NCBI RefSeq assembly: GCF_000203935.1
Contig: NC_008577.1
Span: 3,162,001 to 3,226,000, forward strand
Reading direction: 5' to 3'
Length of the DNA: 64,000 bases
From: Shewanella sp. ANA-3
GTDB lineage: Bacteria; Pseudomonadota; Gammaproteobacteria; Enterobacterales; Shewanellaceae
How positions within the stretch are numbered: position 1 is the first letter of the stretch; every line of letters starts with the position of its first letter. Shown in pieces: positions 29,289 through 38,155 of this stretch. The translations under genes and the position numbers were made by a program. Below the pieces are notes generated by a model. It made no database searches, was not told the DNA's origin, and saw nothing but the letters and a program-made list of their open reading frames with translations.

Positions 29289-31427
29289 ATGCAAATAATG
29301 AACATATCGACTCCTAAAGCTTGTTTCTCACTCACATTACTGGCTTGGGCGATTAGTGGCGTCCTCAACACGGCCCATGCTGAAGGATATGAAATCCAAA
29401 AAGCGAATCGTAGTGGCATAAAAAGTGAGGCTTGGAGCTGTAAGCAATGCCAGGCAAAGACGGGGCGCCAAGGCAACGTCAGCGCCACGCTCGCCTATAA
29501 TGACGGCGAAGATAGCCGTTTTGGTAATCGAACTGGCACGGATAAGGATGGCTTGGTCGGTGCCGTGGGCGCCAATATGCAATACCAAGCTGAGAGTGGT
29601 TACCAAACAAGGCTAGAGGCCGATAAACTGGGATTTGATACGGGTTCAGCCAAGCTCACCACAGGCCAACCTGGGCACTATCAAATTCAATTAGGTTATA
29701 AAGGGCTCGCCAATTACCAATACAATCAGCTAAAAAGCCCTTATCTCACCGATAACGATAAGATGCTCTTGCCTGAAAATTGGGTTGAGGGAGCAACGAC
29801 CCAATCCATGCCGTTACTGCAATCGAGTTTAATCGAGCAGGACTTAAGCATTACGCGGGATAGATTCAACCTCGGCGGTTACTATGCTGGCCATATCTCA
29901 TCGAGCAGCCGCTACAAAGCCTCGGTAAACTACCAGCATGAAAACCGCAGCGGCGCGAAAAAGACCAGCGCAAATATTCTCACTAACAGTGTGATGTTGG
30001 CGCAGCCAATCGATGACAGCACAGATGAAATCGATGCCAGAGTCTATTTTGGCGGCGCAGGCTGGCAAGCGGGCATAAACAGCCAGATAAGCCAATACAA
30101 GAATGACCATCAGGCGCTGCTATGGCAATCGGCCTATACGCCCACATTTGGTGCGGCCTACTTTGGGCAAAATGCTGTTGACCCTGATAACAAGGCCTAT
30201 CGGATCGCCGCCGAGGCCAGTGGTGGCCAAAATGGCCATAACATCCTAATGCACGCAGGTATCAGCAAAATGTCACAGGATGAAGCTTTTCTTCCCGCGA
30301 CCATTAATGGCCCCTCCCCTGTACTGCCAACCGATAATTTAGATGCCCAAGTGGACATCCTAGATATGGTGCTTAAGTATTCAGGCCGCATCACACAGGA
30401 TTTGAGTGTTCAAGCCAGTTATAACTATCAAGACAGGGAAAACAAGACGGCTCAACTGGATTTTCCACAGGTCGTGACCGACAGTTTTCATCAAGGTGCA
30501 GAACAAAATCGCCTCTACGATAAACGCAGCAAACAATTCGACCTTAAAGGAAAATACCGCCTAACTCCGTCAGCCTATGCTGAGGCGGGATATAGTCGTG
30601 ATGAAGTTATCTATTCTGAACTAGACAGGCAATCCGTTGACGAATCGGGGCTGTTTGCAAAACTCAGCTACCGTTATTCACCTGCTTGGTCTGCTTGGTT
30701 AAAGGGAGAAGCATTAGACCGCAATGGCAGTGAATACGATCCAGTGACCAGCACCCAAAGTCCGAGCAACCCTTGGCTGCGTAAATCCTATCTCGCGGAC
30801 AGGAAACGTCAAAAAATCACCCTACACACAGATTATCAAAGTGATATCGGCTTATCAGTAGGCGCGAGTTTACACAGTATCGACGATGACTATGACCACA
30901 CATTGGTCGGGCTCACCCAAGTCTCTTACCTTGGCTATGACGTCTCAGCACAGTATTTGATTAGCGATAATTTGAGTGTCAACGGCTATCTCAACCAAGA
31001 CTGGCGCGACTCCGATCAGGCCGGAAGCAACCGTTTCTCAACCCCAGATTGGTACAGCACATCTGAAGAGAAATCGACCCTGATTGGCGCGGGTATCGCC
31101 TATCAAAACCTGTTGGATAATCGTTTAGACTTGGGCTTGGACTACAGCTACTCCGACGGCCAAAGCGACACCGAAGTCACCTACGGTATCAACAGTCCCT
31201 ACGGTGACTATTACAGCCGCAAGCACAATATTAACGCCTATGCCAAATATAAACTGGCCGACAGTATGTCGTTACGCTTCGATTGGTTGTTCGAGAAATA
31301 TCAAGATGCAAACTGGCAAAACCAAAACACCACTTGGGACACAGTCCCCAATGTGCTCAGTTTTGGCGATATCAGCCACGACTACAATGCTCATTACTTA
31401 GGTTTGACCTTAAGCTACCAAATGTAA
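29289..31427 (+). CDS. mtrE: MtrE, outer-membrane beta-barrel of the MtrDEF conduit
   Basis: Haem-free barrel of 712 aa, paralogue of MtrB, which sheathes the periplasmic decahaem MtrD. The start at 29289 has AAGGGA six bases upstream; earlier in-frame starts overlap mtrD and lack a ribosome site. The signal peptide ends at about AHA31. The mature N-terminus carries the CXXC pair Cys51/Cys54 (WSCKQC) also seen in MtrB. Alternating Tyr/Ser-rich strands run to the end (SYQM). Confidence 0.94.
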   Translation: MQIMNISTPKACFSLTLLAWAISGVLNTAHAEGYEIQKANRSGIKSEAWSCKQCQAKTGRQGNVSATLAYNDGEDSRFGNRTGTDKDGLVGAVGANMQYQAESGYQTRLEADKLGFDTGSAKLTTGQPGHYQIQLGYKGLANYQYNQLKSPYLTDNDKMLLPENWVEGATTQSMPLLQSSLIEQDLSITRDRFNLGGYYAGHISSSSRYKASVNYQHENRSGAKKTSANILTNSVMLAQPIDDSTDEIDARVYFGGAGWQAGINSQISQYKNDHQALLWQSAYTPTFGAAYFGQNAVDPDNKAYRIAAEASGGQNGHNILMHAGISKMSQDEAFLPATINGPSPVLPTDNLDAQVDILDMVLKYSGRITQDLSVQASYNYQDRENKTAQLDFPQVVTDSFHQGAEQNRLYDKRSKQFDLKGKYRLTPSAYAEAGYSRDEVIYSELDRQSVDESGLFAKLSYRYSPAWSAWLKGEALDRNGSEYDPVTSTQSPSNPWLRKSYLADRKRQKITLHTDYQSDIGLSVGASLHSIDDDYDHTLVGLTQVSYLGYDVSAQYLISDNLSVNGYLNQDWRDSDQAGSNRFSTPDWYSTSEEKSTLIGAGIAYQNLLDNRLDLGLDYSYSDGQSDTEVTYGINSPYGDYYSRKHNINAYAKYKLADSMSLRFDWLFEKYQDANWQNQNTTWDTVPNVLSFGDISHDYNAHYLGLTLSYQM

Positions 31428-31462
31428 CTTAGGCACTGACAGCGTATTCCAAGGATAGAAAT

Positions 31463-33382
31463 ATGAACAAGTTTGCAAGATTTAGCACACAATTCAGTCT
31501 GTTACTGGCCTTAACCACCCTGCTTACCGCCTGTGGTGGCAGTGACGGTAACGATGGCTCACCCGGTGAGCCAGGTAAACCACCCGCGATGACGATCACT
31601 AGCCTGAACATCATGGTCGATAAAGTCGCCGTGACCGACGGCATCGCCCAAGTCGATTATCAGGTGAGCAACCAAGATGATGAAGCCGTGATTGGTATTC
31701 CCTCGGCCACCTTCATTGCGGCGCAATTACTGCCTCAGGGCGCGACAGGTGCAGGCAATAGCAGTGAGTGGCAACATTTTACCTCTGAAACGTGCGCCGC
31801 TTCTTGCCCTGGCACATTTGTCGACCATAAAAACGGCCATTACAGTTATCGTTTTAGTGCCACATTTAACGGCATGAATGGTGTGACATTCCTTAACGAT
31901 GCCACCCAGCGAGTCGTCATCAAACTTGGCGGCGATGCATTAGCCGATGGCACGGCGCTCCCCATTACCAATCAACACTACGATTGGCAAACCTCGGGTA
32001 ATACCCTAGCCTACACCCGTAACTTAGTTACCATTGAAACCTGTAATAGCTGCCACAGTAATTTGGCGTTCCATGGTGGACGCTACAACCAAGTTGAAAC
32101 CTGCGTAACTTGCCATAACAGTAAAAAAGTCAGCAATCCTGCGGATATTTTCCCGCAAATGATCCACAGCAAACACTTAACGGGATTCCCTCAATCCATC
32201 AGTAATTGCCAGACTTGCCACGTCGATAATCCTGATTTAGCCGAGCGTCAAAACTGGCATAGGGTGCCCACTATGGAAGCTTGTGGAGCCTGCCATACCC
32301 AAATCAATTTCCCTGCGGGCCAAGGCCACCCTGCGCAAGCAGATAATAGCAATTGTGTTGCCTGCCATAATGCCGATTGGACCGCCAGCGTACACGGCAA
32401 TGAAGATCAAATGGCCGCGTTAGCCCAGTTTAGTCCAAGCATCAGTAGCGCAAGCATGGATGCCAATGGCACAGTGACCGTTGCCGTGACGCTAAGCAAT
32501 CCAGCAACTGGTACTGTATACAGTGAGAGCGCAGATAAGCTCAAATTTATCAGCGACCTAAGGGTCTATGCTAACTGGGGAACCAGTTTCGATTACAGTA
32601 CCCGCTCCGCGCGCTCAATTCGTCTGCCTGAGTCCACGCCAGTCTCTGGCAGCAACGGCACTTACACTTATACCATTTCGGGTCTCACGGTTCCGGCGGG
32701 AACTGAGGCCGACCACGGCGGCTTAGCGATTCAAGGTCGAGTTTGCGCCAAAGATAAAGTATTAGTGGATTGCAGCACTGAACTTGCCGAAGTTCTGGTT
32801 ATCAAGGCAAGCCACAGTTACTTTGATATGTCAGCCTTAAGTGCCACTGGCAGACGCGAGGTCATTAGCAATGCCAACTGCGCTAGCTGCCACGGCGATC
32901 AACAACTGAATATTCATGGCGCACGCAACGATTTAGCTGGCCAATGCCAACTTTGCCACAATCCGAATATGCAGGCCGACGCCACGGCGGCAAATCCCTC
33001 CATTACCTCCTTTGACTTTAAGCAGTTAATCCATGGGATCCATACCAGCCAATTTGCCGGTTTTGAGGACCTCAACTACCCAGGCAAAATCGGTAATTGT
33101 GCTCAATGCCATATCAAAGATGCGGCGGGAGTTTCAACGGTTGCCCTGCCCTTAAACGCGGCGGTTCAACCACTTGCGCTAAACAACGGCACCTTCACGA
33201 GTCCAATTGCCGCGGTGTGCAGTAACTGTCACTCAAGTGATACCACCCATAACCATATGATGCAGCAAGGTGCGGTATTTGCGGGAACAAAAGCCGATGC
33301 CACCGCAGGTACAGAAACCTGTGCTTTCTGCCATGGACAAGGCGCTGTCGCCGACGTATTGAAAGTCCACCCTATTAAATAA
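31463..33382 (+). CDS. mtrF: MtrF, outer-surface decahaem lipoprotein cytochrome
   Basis: Terminal reductase of the MtrDEF conduit, 639 aa, lipid-anchored outside the cell. Lipobox LTAC with Cys24, then a short Gly/Asp-rich tether. It has ten CXXCH sites in two groups of five separated by beta-barrel domain III (domain I beta, domain II five haems, domain III beta, domain IV five haems). Domain I has a Cys pair (C111/C115) and domain III another, likely disulfides. It exchanges electrons with metal oxides, flavins or electrodes. It follows mtrE by 35 bases. Confidence 0.95.
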   Translation: MNKFARFSTQFSLLLALTTLLTACGGSDGNDGSPGEPGKPPAMTITSLNIMVDKVAVTDGIAQVDYQVSNQDDEAVIGIPSATFIAAQLLPQGATGAGNSSEWQHFTSETCAASCPGTFVDHKNGHYSYRFSATFNGMNGVTFLNDATQRVVIKLGGDALADGTALPITNQHYDWQTSGNTLAYTRNLVTIETCNSCHSNLAFHGGRYNQVETCVTCHNSKKVSNPADIFPQMIHSKHLTGFPQSISNCQTCHVDNPDLAERQNWHRVPTMEACGACHTQINFPAGQGHPAQADNSNCVACHNADWTASVHGNEDQMAALAQFSPSISSASMDANGTVTVAVTLSNPATGTVYSESADKLKFISDLRVYANWGTSFDYSTRSARSIRLPESTPVSGSNGTYTYTISGLTVPAGTEADHGGLAIQGRVCAKDKVLVDCSTELAEVLVIKASHSYFDMSALSATGRREVISNANCASCHGDQQLNIHGARNDLAGQCQLCHNPNMQADATAANPSITSFDFKQLIHGIHTSQFAGFEDLNYPGKIGNCAQCHIKDAAGVSTVALPLNAAVQPLALNNGTFTSPIAAVCSNCHSSDTTHNHMMQQGAVFAGTKADATAGTETCAFCHGQGAVADVLKVHPIK

Positions 33383-33391
33383 CCCTATGAT

Positions 33392-33409
33392 GCAGGCCGA
33401 AAGGCCTGC
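33392..33409 (+). other. GAAA-loop hairpin after mtrF
   Basis: GCAGGCC-GAAA-GGCCTGC sits 9 bases past the mtrF stop. There is no T run after it, so it may be a 3'-end stabiliser or a rho-dependent end rather than an intrinsic terminator. Confidence 0.6.
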
Positions 33410-33437
33410 TACTGCAGATATAAAAGGAACTCATACT

Positions 33438-33515
33438 ATGCAGTCATCTACCTCTAAAGAAATAGTCAGATCTCAATCACATTACCCGCTTAAAGTGACT
33501 GATAAATACCAATGA
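33438..33515 (+). CDS. candidate 25-codon small ORF between mtrF and omcA
   Basis: ATG at 33438 lies 8 bases after AAGGAA (33424-33429 region) and opens a 25-residue frame starting MQSSTSKEIVRSQ and ending before TGA at 33513. There is no membrane segment or known motif. It might be a leader peptide of the omcA transcript or chance. A candidate CRP site overlaps it, which argues against both being functional. Confidence 0.25.
   Translation: MQSSTSKEIVRSQSHYPLKVTDKYQ
33466..33481 (+). promoter_or_regulatory. candidate CRP site upstream of omcA
   Basis: TCAGA-N6-TCACA matches the CRP consensus at 8 of 10 positions with a perfect right half. It lies about 150 bases before the omcA start. CRP regulation of omcA is reported in MR-1; this placement is inferred. 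Confidence 0.35.
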
Positions 33516-33627
33516 CTTAGTTAGCCTTACAGGTGGGATCTAATTCCACACATTAAATGCGGTTAATGAGATTTATTCTTATTCGCTAAGCGCTTAATGA
33601 TGAATAAAACTATTGCAGGGAAATATC

Positions 33628-35802
33628 ATGATGAAACGGTTCAATTTCAATACCGCAACAAAAGCGATGTTGGGTGCCGGTTTACTTTCACTTCTTCTCA
33701 CTGGTTGCGGTGGCAGTGACGGTAAAGATGGTGAAGACGGTAAACCAGGCGTTGTTGGTGTTAATATCGACTCAACCTCAACGTTAAAAGCGAAATTCAC
33801 AAATGCCACTGTTGATGCTGGCAAAGTCACCGTTGATTTTACATTGGAAAATGCCAATGGTGTGGCCGTACTCGGCTTAACGAAAGATCACGATTTACGA
33901 TTCGGTATTGCTCAGCTCACCCATGTGACTGAAGCAACGGACGATCCAGCTAAACCAGCGGATCGTGGCTATCAATGGCAAGCCTATATCAATGCCAAAA
34001 AAGAGCCAGGCACTGTTCCATCAGGTGTAGATAACCTTAATCCATCGGCCCAGTTCCAAGCCAACGTTGAAGCGGCAAATAAATGCGACACTTGCTTAGT
34101 TGACCACGGTGACGGTAGTTATAGCTACACCTATCAGGCCAATATTGCCAATGTAACTGAGCCACTCACCGTCACTTACAGTGCCGACGCGACTCAACGC
34201 GCCACAATGGAACTTGATTTACCACAGGTTGTGGCCAACGCCCATTTTGATTGGCAACCCTCTACAGGCAAGACTGAAGGCATTCAAACCCGCAATGTGG
34301 TTTCTATTCAAGCCTGTTACACCTGTCACCAACCAGAAAGCTTAGAGCTGCATGGTGGCCGTCGTATTGATCTTGAAAACTGTGCCTCTTGCCATACTGC
34401 AACTTCTGGCGACCCAGAATCAGGCAATAGCATTGAATTCACTTACATGATCCACGCTATCCACAAAGGTGGTGAGCGTCATACCTTCGATGAGACAGGC
34501 GCAGAAGTTCCAGCACCTTACAAGATTGTTGGTTACGGTGGTTCATTACACGACTACGGCAAAGTAGGCTTCCCATTGAAACCTGCCGCGGACTGTTCTG
34601 CATGTCACGTTGAAGGTGCGGGCGCGCCTGCGAATGCAGACCTCTTCAAAGCCGATTTAAGCAATCAAGCTTGTATTGCTTGTCACACCGAAAAACCATC
34701 TTCACACCACAGCAGCACAGATTGTACGTCTTGCCACAATGCTACTGAGCCTTACGGCGGTACTGGCAGCGCGGCCAAACGCCATGGTGATGTACTGAAA
34801 GCCTATTCTGATACTCAAGCAATGGGCATCAAGTTCAGCAATGTGGGTGTGAATGATACAGGTAAGATTACCTTTGATGTTCAAGTGGTTGATAAAGATG
34901 GCAACGCTATCGATAAAGCACTTGTAAACCAAGGCTCACGCGTTGTAGTGGCATGGGATTCTGATAAAGATTACCCAAGCTATGCTGACGCCTCTTACAG
35001 CAACCGTCGTATCGCACTTAGCGAAGGCACTTACAACGAAGCGACCAAAACCTATACATTAACTGGCACTAAGTTCAACCTGCCAGCGGATGCTAACGGT
35101 AAAACCTTTGAACTCTGGTCTACATTAGAAGTGTGTTTCAACAGCGGTGGTTACGGTGTTGCCGAAATCGTTCCAACCGATTGTAGTCTGGCGAACGTGC
35201 GCAAAGTGCCCGTGAAAGAAGCCCCTTACCACTTCGTTTGGAAAGACACAGGTGTAGATAGCGCTGCAACCGCTAAAACACGTCGTGAAATCATCGATCC
35301 AACTAAGTGTCAAGGCTGTCACAATCAGGAAATCCACCACTATGACAACGGCGTAAACTGCCAAACTTGTCATACATCGGATAAGACCTTGAAGAATGAT
35401 GCAGCCTATCCAGGCGGCAAGATCCCAACCAGCTTTGCTTGGAAAGCCCACGAACGTGAAGGCCATTACCTCAAGTATGCGGGCGTTCAATCAGGTACTG
35501 TACTCAAGACCGATTGCTCAACCTGTCACACTGATAAAGGTATCACCCTAGGACGTGCTCCTGAGCGTGTATGGCGCTATGGCGATATCACCAATAGTGG
35601 CGCGGATATTTGGGTATCTTCAGATGCGGGTGCATGTTTAAGCTGTCACCAAAAGTATCTGTCTGATGCAACTAAGTCTCACATTGAAGCTAACGGCGGT
35701 ATCTTAAATGGTACCAGTGCAGCGGATGTTCAAACCCGTGCGTCTGAAAGCTGTGCAACTTGCCATACTCCAACTCAGTTACGCGAAGCACACGGTAACT
35801 AA
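33628..35802 (+). CDS. omcA: OmcA, outer-surface decahaem lipoprotein cytochrome
   Basis: Surface metal reductase of 724 aa that works with MtrC. The start at 33628 (MMKRFNF) follows CAGGGAAA; lipobox LTGC has Cys27. Ten CXXCH sites: CYTCH, CASCH, CSACH, CIACH, CTSCH, then after domain III CQGCH, CQTCH, CSTCH, CLSCH, CATCH. The C-terminus has the Thr-Pro-Thr motif (CHTPTQ), equivalent to the Thr-Pro-Ser hematite-binding motif described for MR-1 OmcA. A Cys pair in domain I (CDTC) and one in domain III look like disulfides. It has its own leader and terminator, so it is probably monocistronic. Confidence 0.96.
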   Translation: MMKRFNFNTATKAMLGAGLLSLLLTGCGGSDGKDGEDGKPGVVGVNIDSTSTLKAKFTNATVDAGKVTVDFTLENANGVAVLGLTKDHDLRFGIAQLTHVTEATDDPAKPADRGYQWQAYINAKKEPGTVPSGVDNLNPSAQFQANVEAANKCDTCLVDHGDGSYSYTYQANIANVTEPLTVTYSADATQRATMELDLPQVVANAHFDWQPSTGKTEGIQTRNVVSIQACYTCHQPESLELHGGRRIDLENCASCHTATSGDPESGNSIEFTYMIHAIHKGGERHTFDETGAEVPAPYKIVGYGGSLHDYGKVGFPLKPAADCSACHVEGAGAPANADLFKADLSNQACIACHTEKPSSHHSSTDCTSCHNATEPYGGTGSAAKRHGDVLKAYSDTQAMGIKFSNVGVNDTGKITFDVQVVDKDGNAIDKALVNQGSRVVVAWDSDKDYPSYADASYSNRRIALSEGTYNEATKTYTLTGTKFNLPADANGKTFELWSTLEVCFNSGGYGVAEIVPTDCSLANVRKVPVKEAPYHFVWKDTGVDSAATAKTRREIIDPTKCQGCHNQEIHHYDNGVNCQTCHTSDKTLKNDAAYPGGKIPTSFAWKAHEREGHYLKYAGVQSGTVLKTDCSTCHTDKGITLGRAPERVWRYGDITNSGADIWVSSDAGACLSCHQKYLSDATKSHIEANGGILNGTSAADVQTRASESCATCHTPTQLREAHGN

Positions 35803-36134
35803 ATAAACCACCTCTTTAGCGATTAAAGAGACTGGACAAAAAGAGAGAGGTCCCCCCTCTCTCTTTTTTATTTTCCACCTCACAATCCGCCGTTTTTTTG
35901 ATCTAAATTTGTTTTTCCCCTGTGGTTTAACTACCTCTTTAGAAATAGAAAGATCCAAGTCACACATTAGCAAAGGCCTTGAAGATTTTAGGGGCATGTT
36001 AGGTTAGCCTTTCCTTGGGGAATTCTATTTCCAGCATCCACTTAAGTTGCCTTCGAGACCAAAGCACAGACAAAGAATCTGTCGGGCGCAGGAGATAAGC
36101 AGTTAAGTAATGCCAAACCTATGCAGGGAAAAAA
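35803..36134 (+). promoter_or_regulatory. omcA-mtrC intergenic region
   Basis: 332 bases without a gene. The first 75 hold the omcA terminator. The rest should contain the mtrCAB promoter. A CRP half-site TCACA (35960-35964) with a poor left half (AAAGA) is the only candidate I see. The ribosome site before mtrC is CAGGGAA. Confidence 0.4.
35838..35876 (+). terminator. omcA terminator
   Basis: AAGAGAGAGG / CCTCTCTCTT with a short C-rich loop, then TTTTATTTTCC. It separates omcA from mtrCAB. Confidence 0.9.
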
Positions 36135-38087
36135 ATGATGAACGTACAAAAATCAAAATTCGCACTGCTGCTCGCAGCAAGTGCCGTCACTATGGCCTTA
36201 ACTGGCTGTGGTGGAAGCGATGGTAATGATGGTAAACCCGGTGAGCCAGGTGGCGAGCCAGCTCCCGCTATTCAAAAACTCAATTTTACCTTTAACAAAT
36301 CAGTAGTGACTAACGGTGTTCCTAGTGTTGAATTCACCGTCACCAACGAAGACGATTTGCCCGTAGTTGGCCTGCAAAAAATGCGCTTTGCTGCTGCTCA
36401 GCTGATTCCTCAAGGTGCAACAGGTGCTGGTAATGCCTCTCAATGGCAATACTTTGGTGATGAAACCTGCGATGTGGCATCAACCTGTCCTGGTACCTTC
36501 GTGGACATGAAGAACGGCCACTACAGCTACACCTTCAAGATGAATCTCACTGCCAACGCTAAGATCACCTATAACGACCAACTGGCGCAACGTGTTCTGA
36601 TCCGCGCTTACAACACGCCATTACCAGACGGCACACAAGTCCCTAACAGCAACGCTTATGTTGATTTTACCGCTGACACTGGTGCAACACCGGGTTACAG
36701 CCGTAAAGTCGTCGCCACAGAAAGCTGTAATGCTTGTCACCAAGACTTAGCCAATGTGAAACACGGCGGCGCTTACTCAGATGTTAACTACTGCGCGACT
36801 TGCCATACTTCTGGCAAAGTGGGTGTAGGTAAAGAATTTAACGTGTTAGTCCACGCTAAACATAAAGACCTCACCTTAGGTTCGTTAGAAAGCTGCCAAA
36901 GCTGTCACGTTGAAACCGAAGCCGCACCTGATTGGGGCAACTGGTCACGTATCCCAACTGCCGCCACCTGTGGCAGCTGCCATACAGCCGTTGATTTTGC
37001 CGCAGGCAAAGGCCACTCTCAGCAGTTAGATAACTCTAACTGTATCGCTTGTCACAACAGCAATTGGACTGCCGAGTTACACACAGGCAAAACCGCTGAG
37101 AAGAAAGCGGTTATGGCTCAGTTAGGTATGTCTGCCACACTCGCGGGTCAAGAAGACAATACTGCGGTATTAACCGTATCTATCTTAGATAAAGACGGTA
37201 ATGCCATCGATGCAGCAAGCGTACAAGATAAGATCAAACGTTTAGAAACGATCACTAACGTCGGTCCTAACTTCCCGATCATGGGCTACAACAAGAGCCC
37301 AGGTAGCGGTGCTGCTAAGATAGCCAAAGACCTCGTTAAAGATGGTGCACTGCAAGATGGTGTGACCTTAGTTGACGGTAAACTGGTATTCACCACTCCT
37401 GCACTGCCATTTGGTGCTGGCGATACTGATACCGCCTTTACCTTTATCGGTCTAGAAATGTGTAACACTGGCACCACGCTGACAGCTTGTACTGCAGATA
37501 GCACAACCACCAGCATGAAAGCCGACTTAGTCTTCGGTACTAAATCAGGCAATGCACCCAGCATGCGCCATGTGAACTCAGTGAACTTCAGCACTTGTCA
37601 AAACTGTCACAGTGATACCTTCGAGCTACACAAAGGTCACCACTCAGGCTTTGTGATGACAGAACAAGTTTCACATGCCAAAGACGCAAGCGGTAAACCA
37701 ATCGTCGGTGTGGATGCCTGTGTGGCCTGTCATACCCCAGATGGTACCTATGCTAGCGGTGCAAACAAAGGTGGTTTCGAAATGAAACTGCACGTAGTTC
37801 ACGGTGAGCAAGGCGTTATCAAAGAATGTACTCAGTGCCACAACGACTTCAACTTAGACGCGTTCAAAGTGAAGGGTGCACTGGCCACTTCTGCTGGTAA
37901 ATACACCACGCCAATCACAGCAACTTGTACTTCATGCCACGCGCCAGAATCTATTGGCCACGGCTTAGAAAATATGGGCGCGATTGTGAACGGTGATTAT
38001 GTTCAAGCCAACCAAGCGGCACAGTCAGAAACCTGTTTCTACTGCCATACCCCAACAGTTGCAGATCACACTCAAGTGAAAATGTAA
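36135..38087 (+). CDS. mtrC: MtrC, outer-surface decahaem lipoprotein cytochrome (short, MtrF-like domain I)
   Basis: Terminal reductase of the MtrCAB conduit, 650 aa. Lipobox LTGC with Cys25. Ten CXXCH sites: CNACH, CATCH, CQSCH, CGSCH, CIACH, CQNCH, CVACH, CTQCH, CTSCH, CFYCH. The C-terminal haem domain (CFYCHTPTVADHT) marks it as MtrC. Domain I (about 50-190) and the first haems are strikingly like MtrF of this window: residues 88-133 share PQGATGAGN, CPGTFVD and KNGHYSY. They include a Cys pair, C112/C118, that I do not recall in MR-1 MtrC, which is also about 20 residues longer. Confidence 0.95.
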   Translation: MMNVQKSKFALLLAASAVTMALTGCGGSDGNDGKPGEPGGEPAPAIQKLNFTFNKSVVTNGVPSVEFTVTNEDDLPVVGLQKMRFAAAQLIPQGATGAGNASQWQYFGDETCDVASTCPGTFVDMKNGHYSYTFKMNLTANAKITYNDQLAQRVLIRAYNTPLPDGTQVPNSNAYVDFTADTGATPGYSRKVVATESCNACHQDLANVKHGGAYSDVNYCATCHTSGKVGVGKEFNVLVHAKHKDLTLGSLESCQSCHVETEAAPDWGNWSRIPTAATCGSCHTAVDFAAGKGHSQQLDNSNCIACHNSNWTAELHTGKTAEKKAVMAQLGMSATLAGQEDNTAVLTVSILDKDGNAIDAASVQDKIKRLETITNVGPNFPIMGYNKSPGSGAAKIAKDLVKDGALQDGVTLVDGKLVFTTPALPFGAGDTDTAFTFIGLEMCNTGTTLTACTADSTTTSMKADLVFGTKSGNAPSMRHVNSVNFSTCQNCHSDTFELHKGHHSGFVMTEQVSHAKDASGKPIVGVDACVACHTPDGTYASGANKGGFEMKLHVVHGEQGVIKECTQCHNDFNLDAFKVKGALATSAGKYTTPITATCTSCHAPESIGHGLENMGAIVNGDYVQANQAAQSETCFYCHTPTVADHTQVKM

Positions 38088-38097
38088 TTTGCCCAAG

Positions 38098-38124
38098 CAG
38101 GGGGAGTTCGCTCCCCCTTTCTTG
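38098..38124 (+). other. UUCG hairpin in the mtrC-mtrA gap
   Basis: AGGGGGAG-TTCG-CTCCCCCT at 38099-38118 is a perfect 8-bp stem with the very stable UUCG loop, followed by TTCTTGAATTTTG. It lies 11 bases after mtrC and 38 before mtrA. The interrupted T run suggests a leaky terminator or an mRNA stability/processing element inside the operon. Confidence 0.75.
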
Positions 38125-38155
38125 AATTTTGTTGGGACAAATTGGGAAGCCTATT

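Noticed and set aside
33392..33409. GAAA-loop hairpin as an intrinsic terminator for mtrDEF
   Set aside because: No T run follows; I list it only as a hairpin.
35949..35964. CRP site before mtrC
   Set aside because: Only the right half-site fits (TCACA); the left half AAAGA is poor. Kept only as a note in the gap entry.
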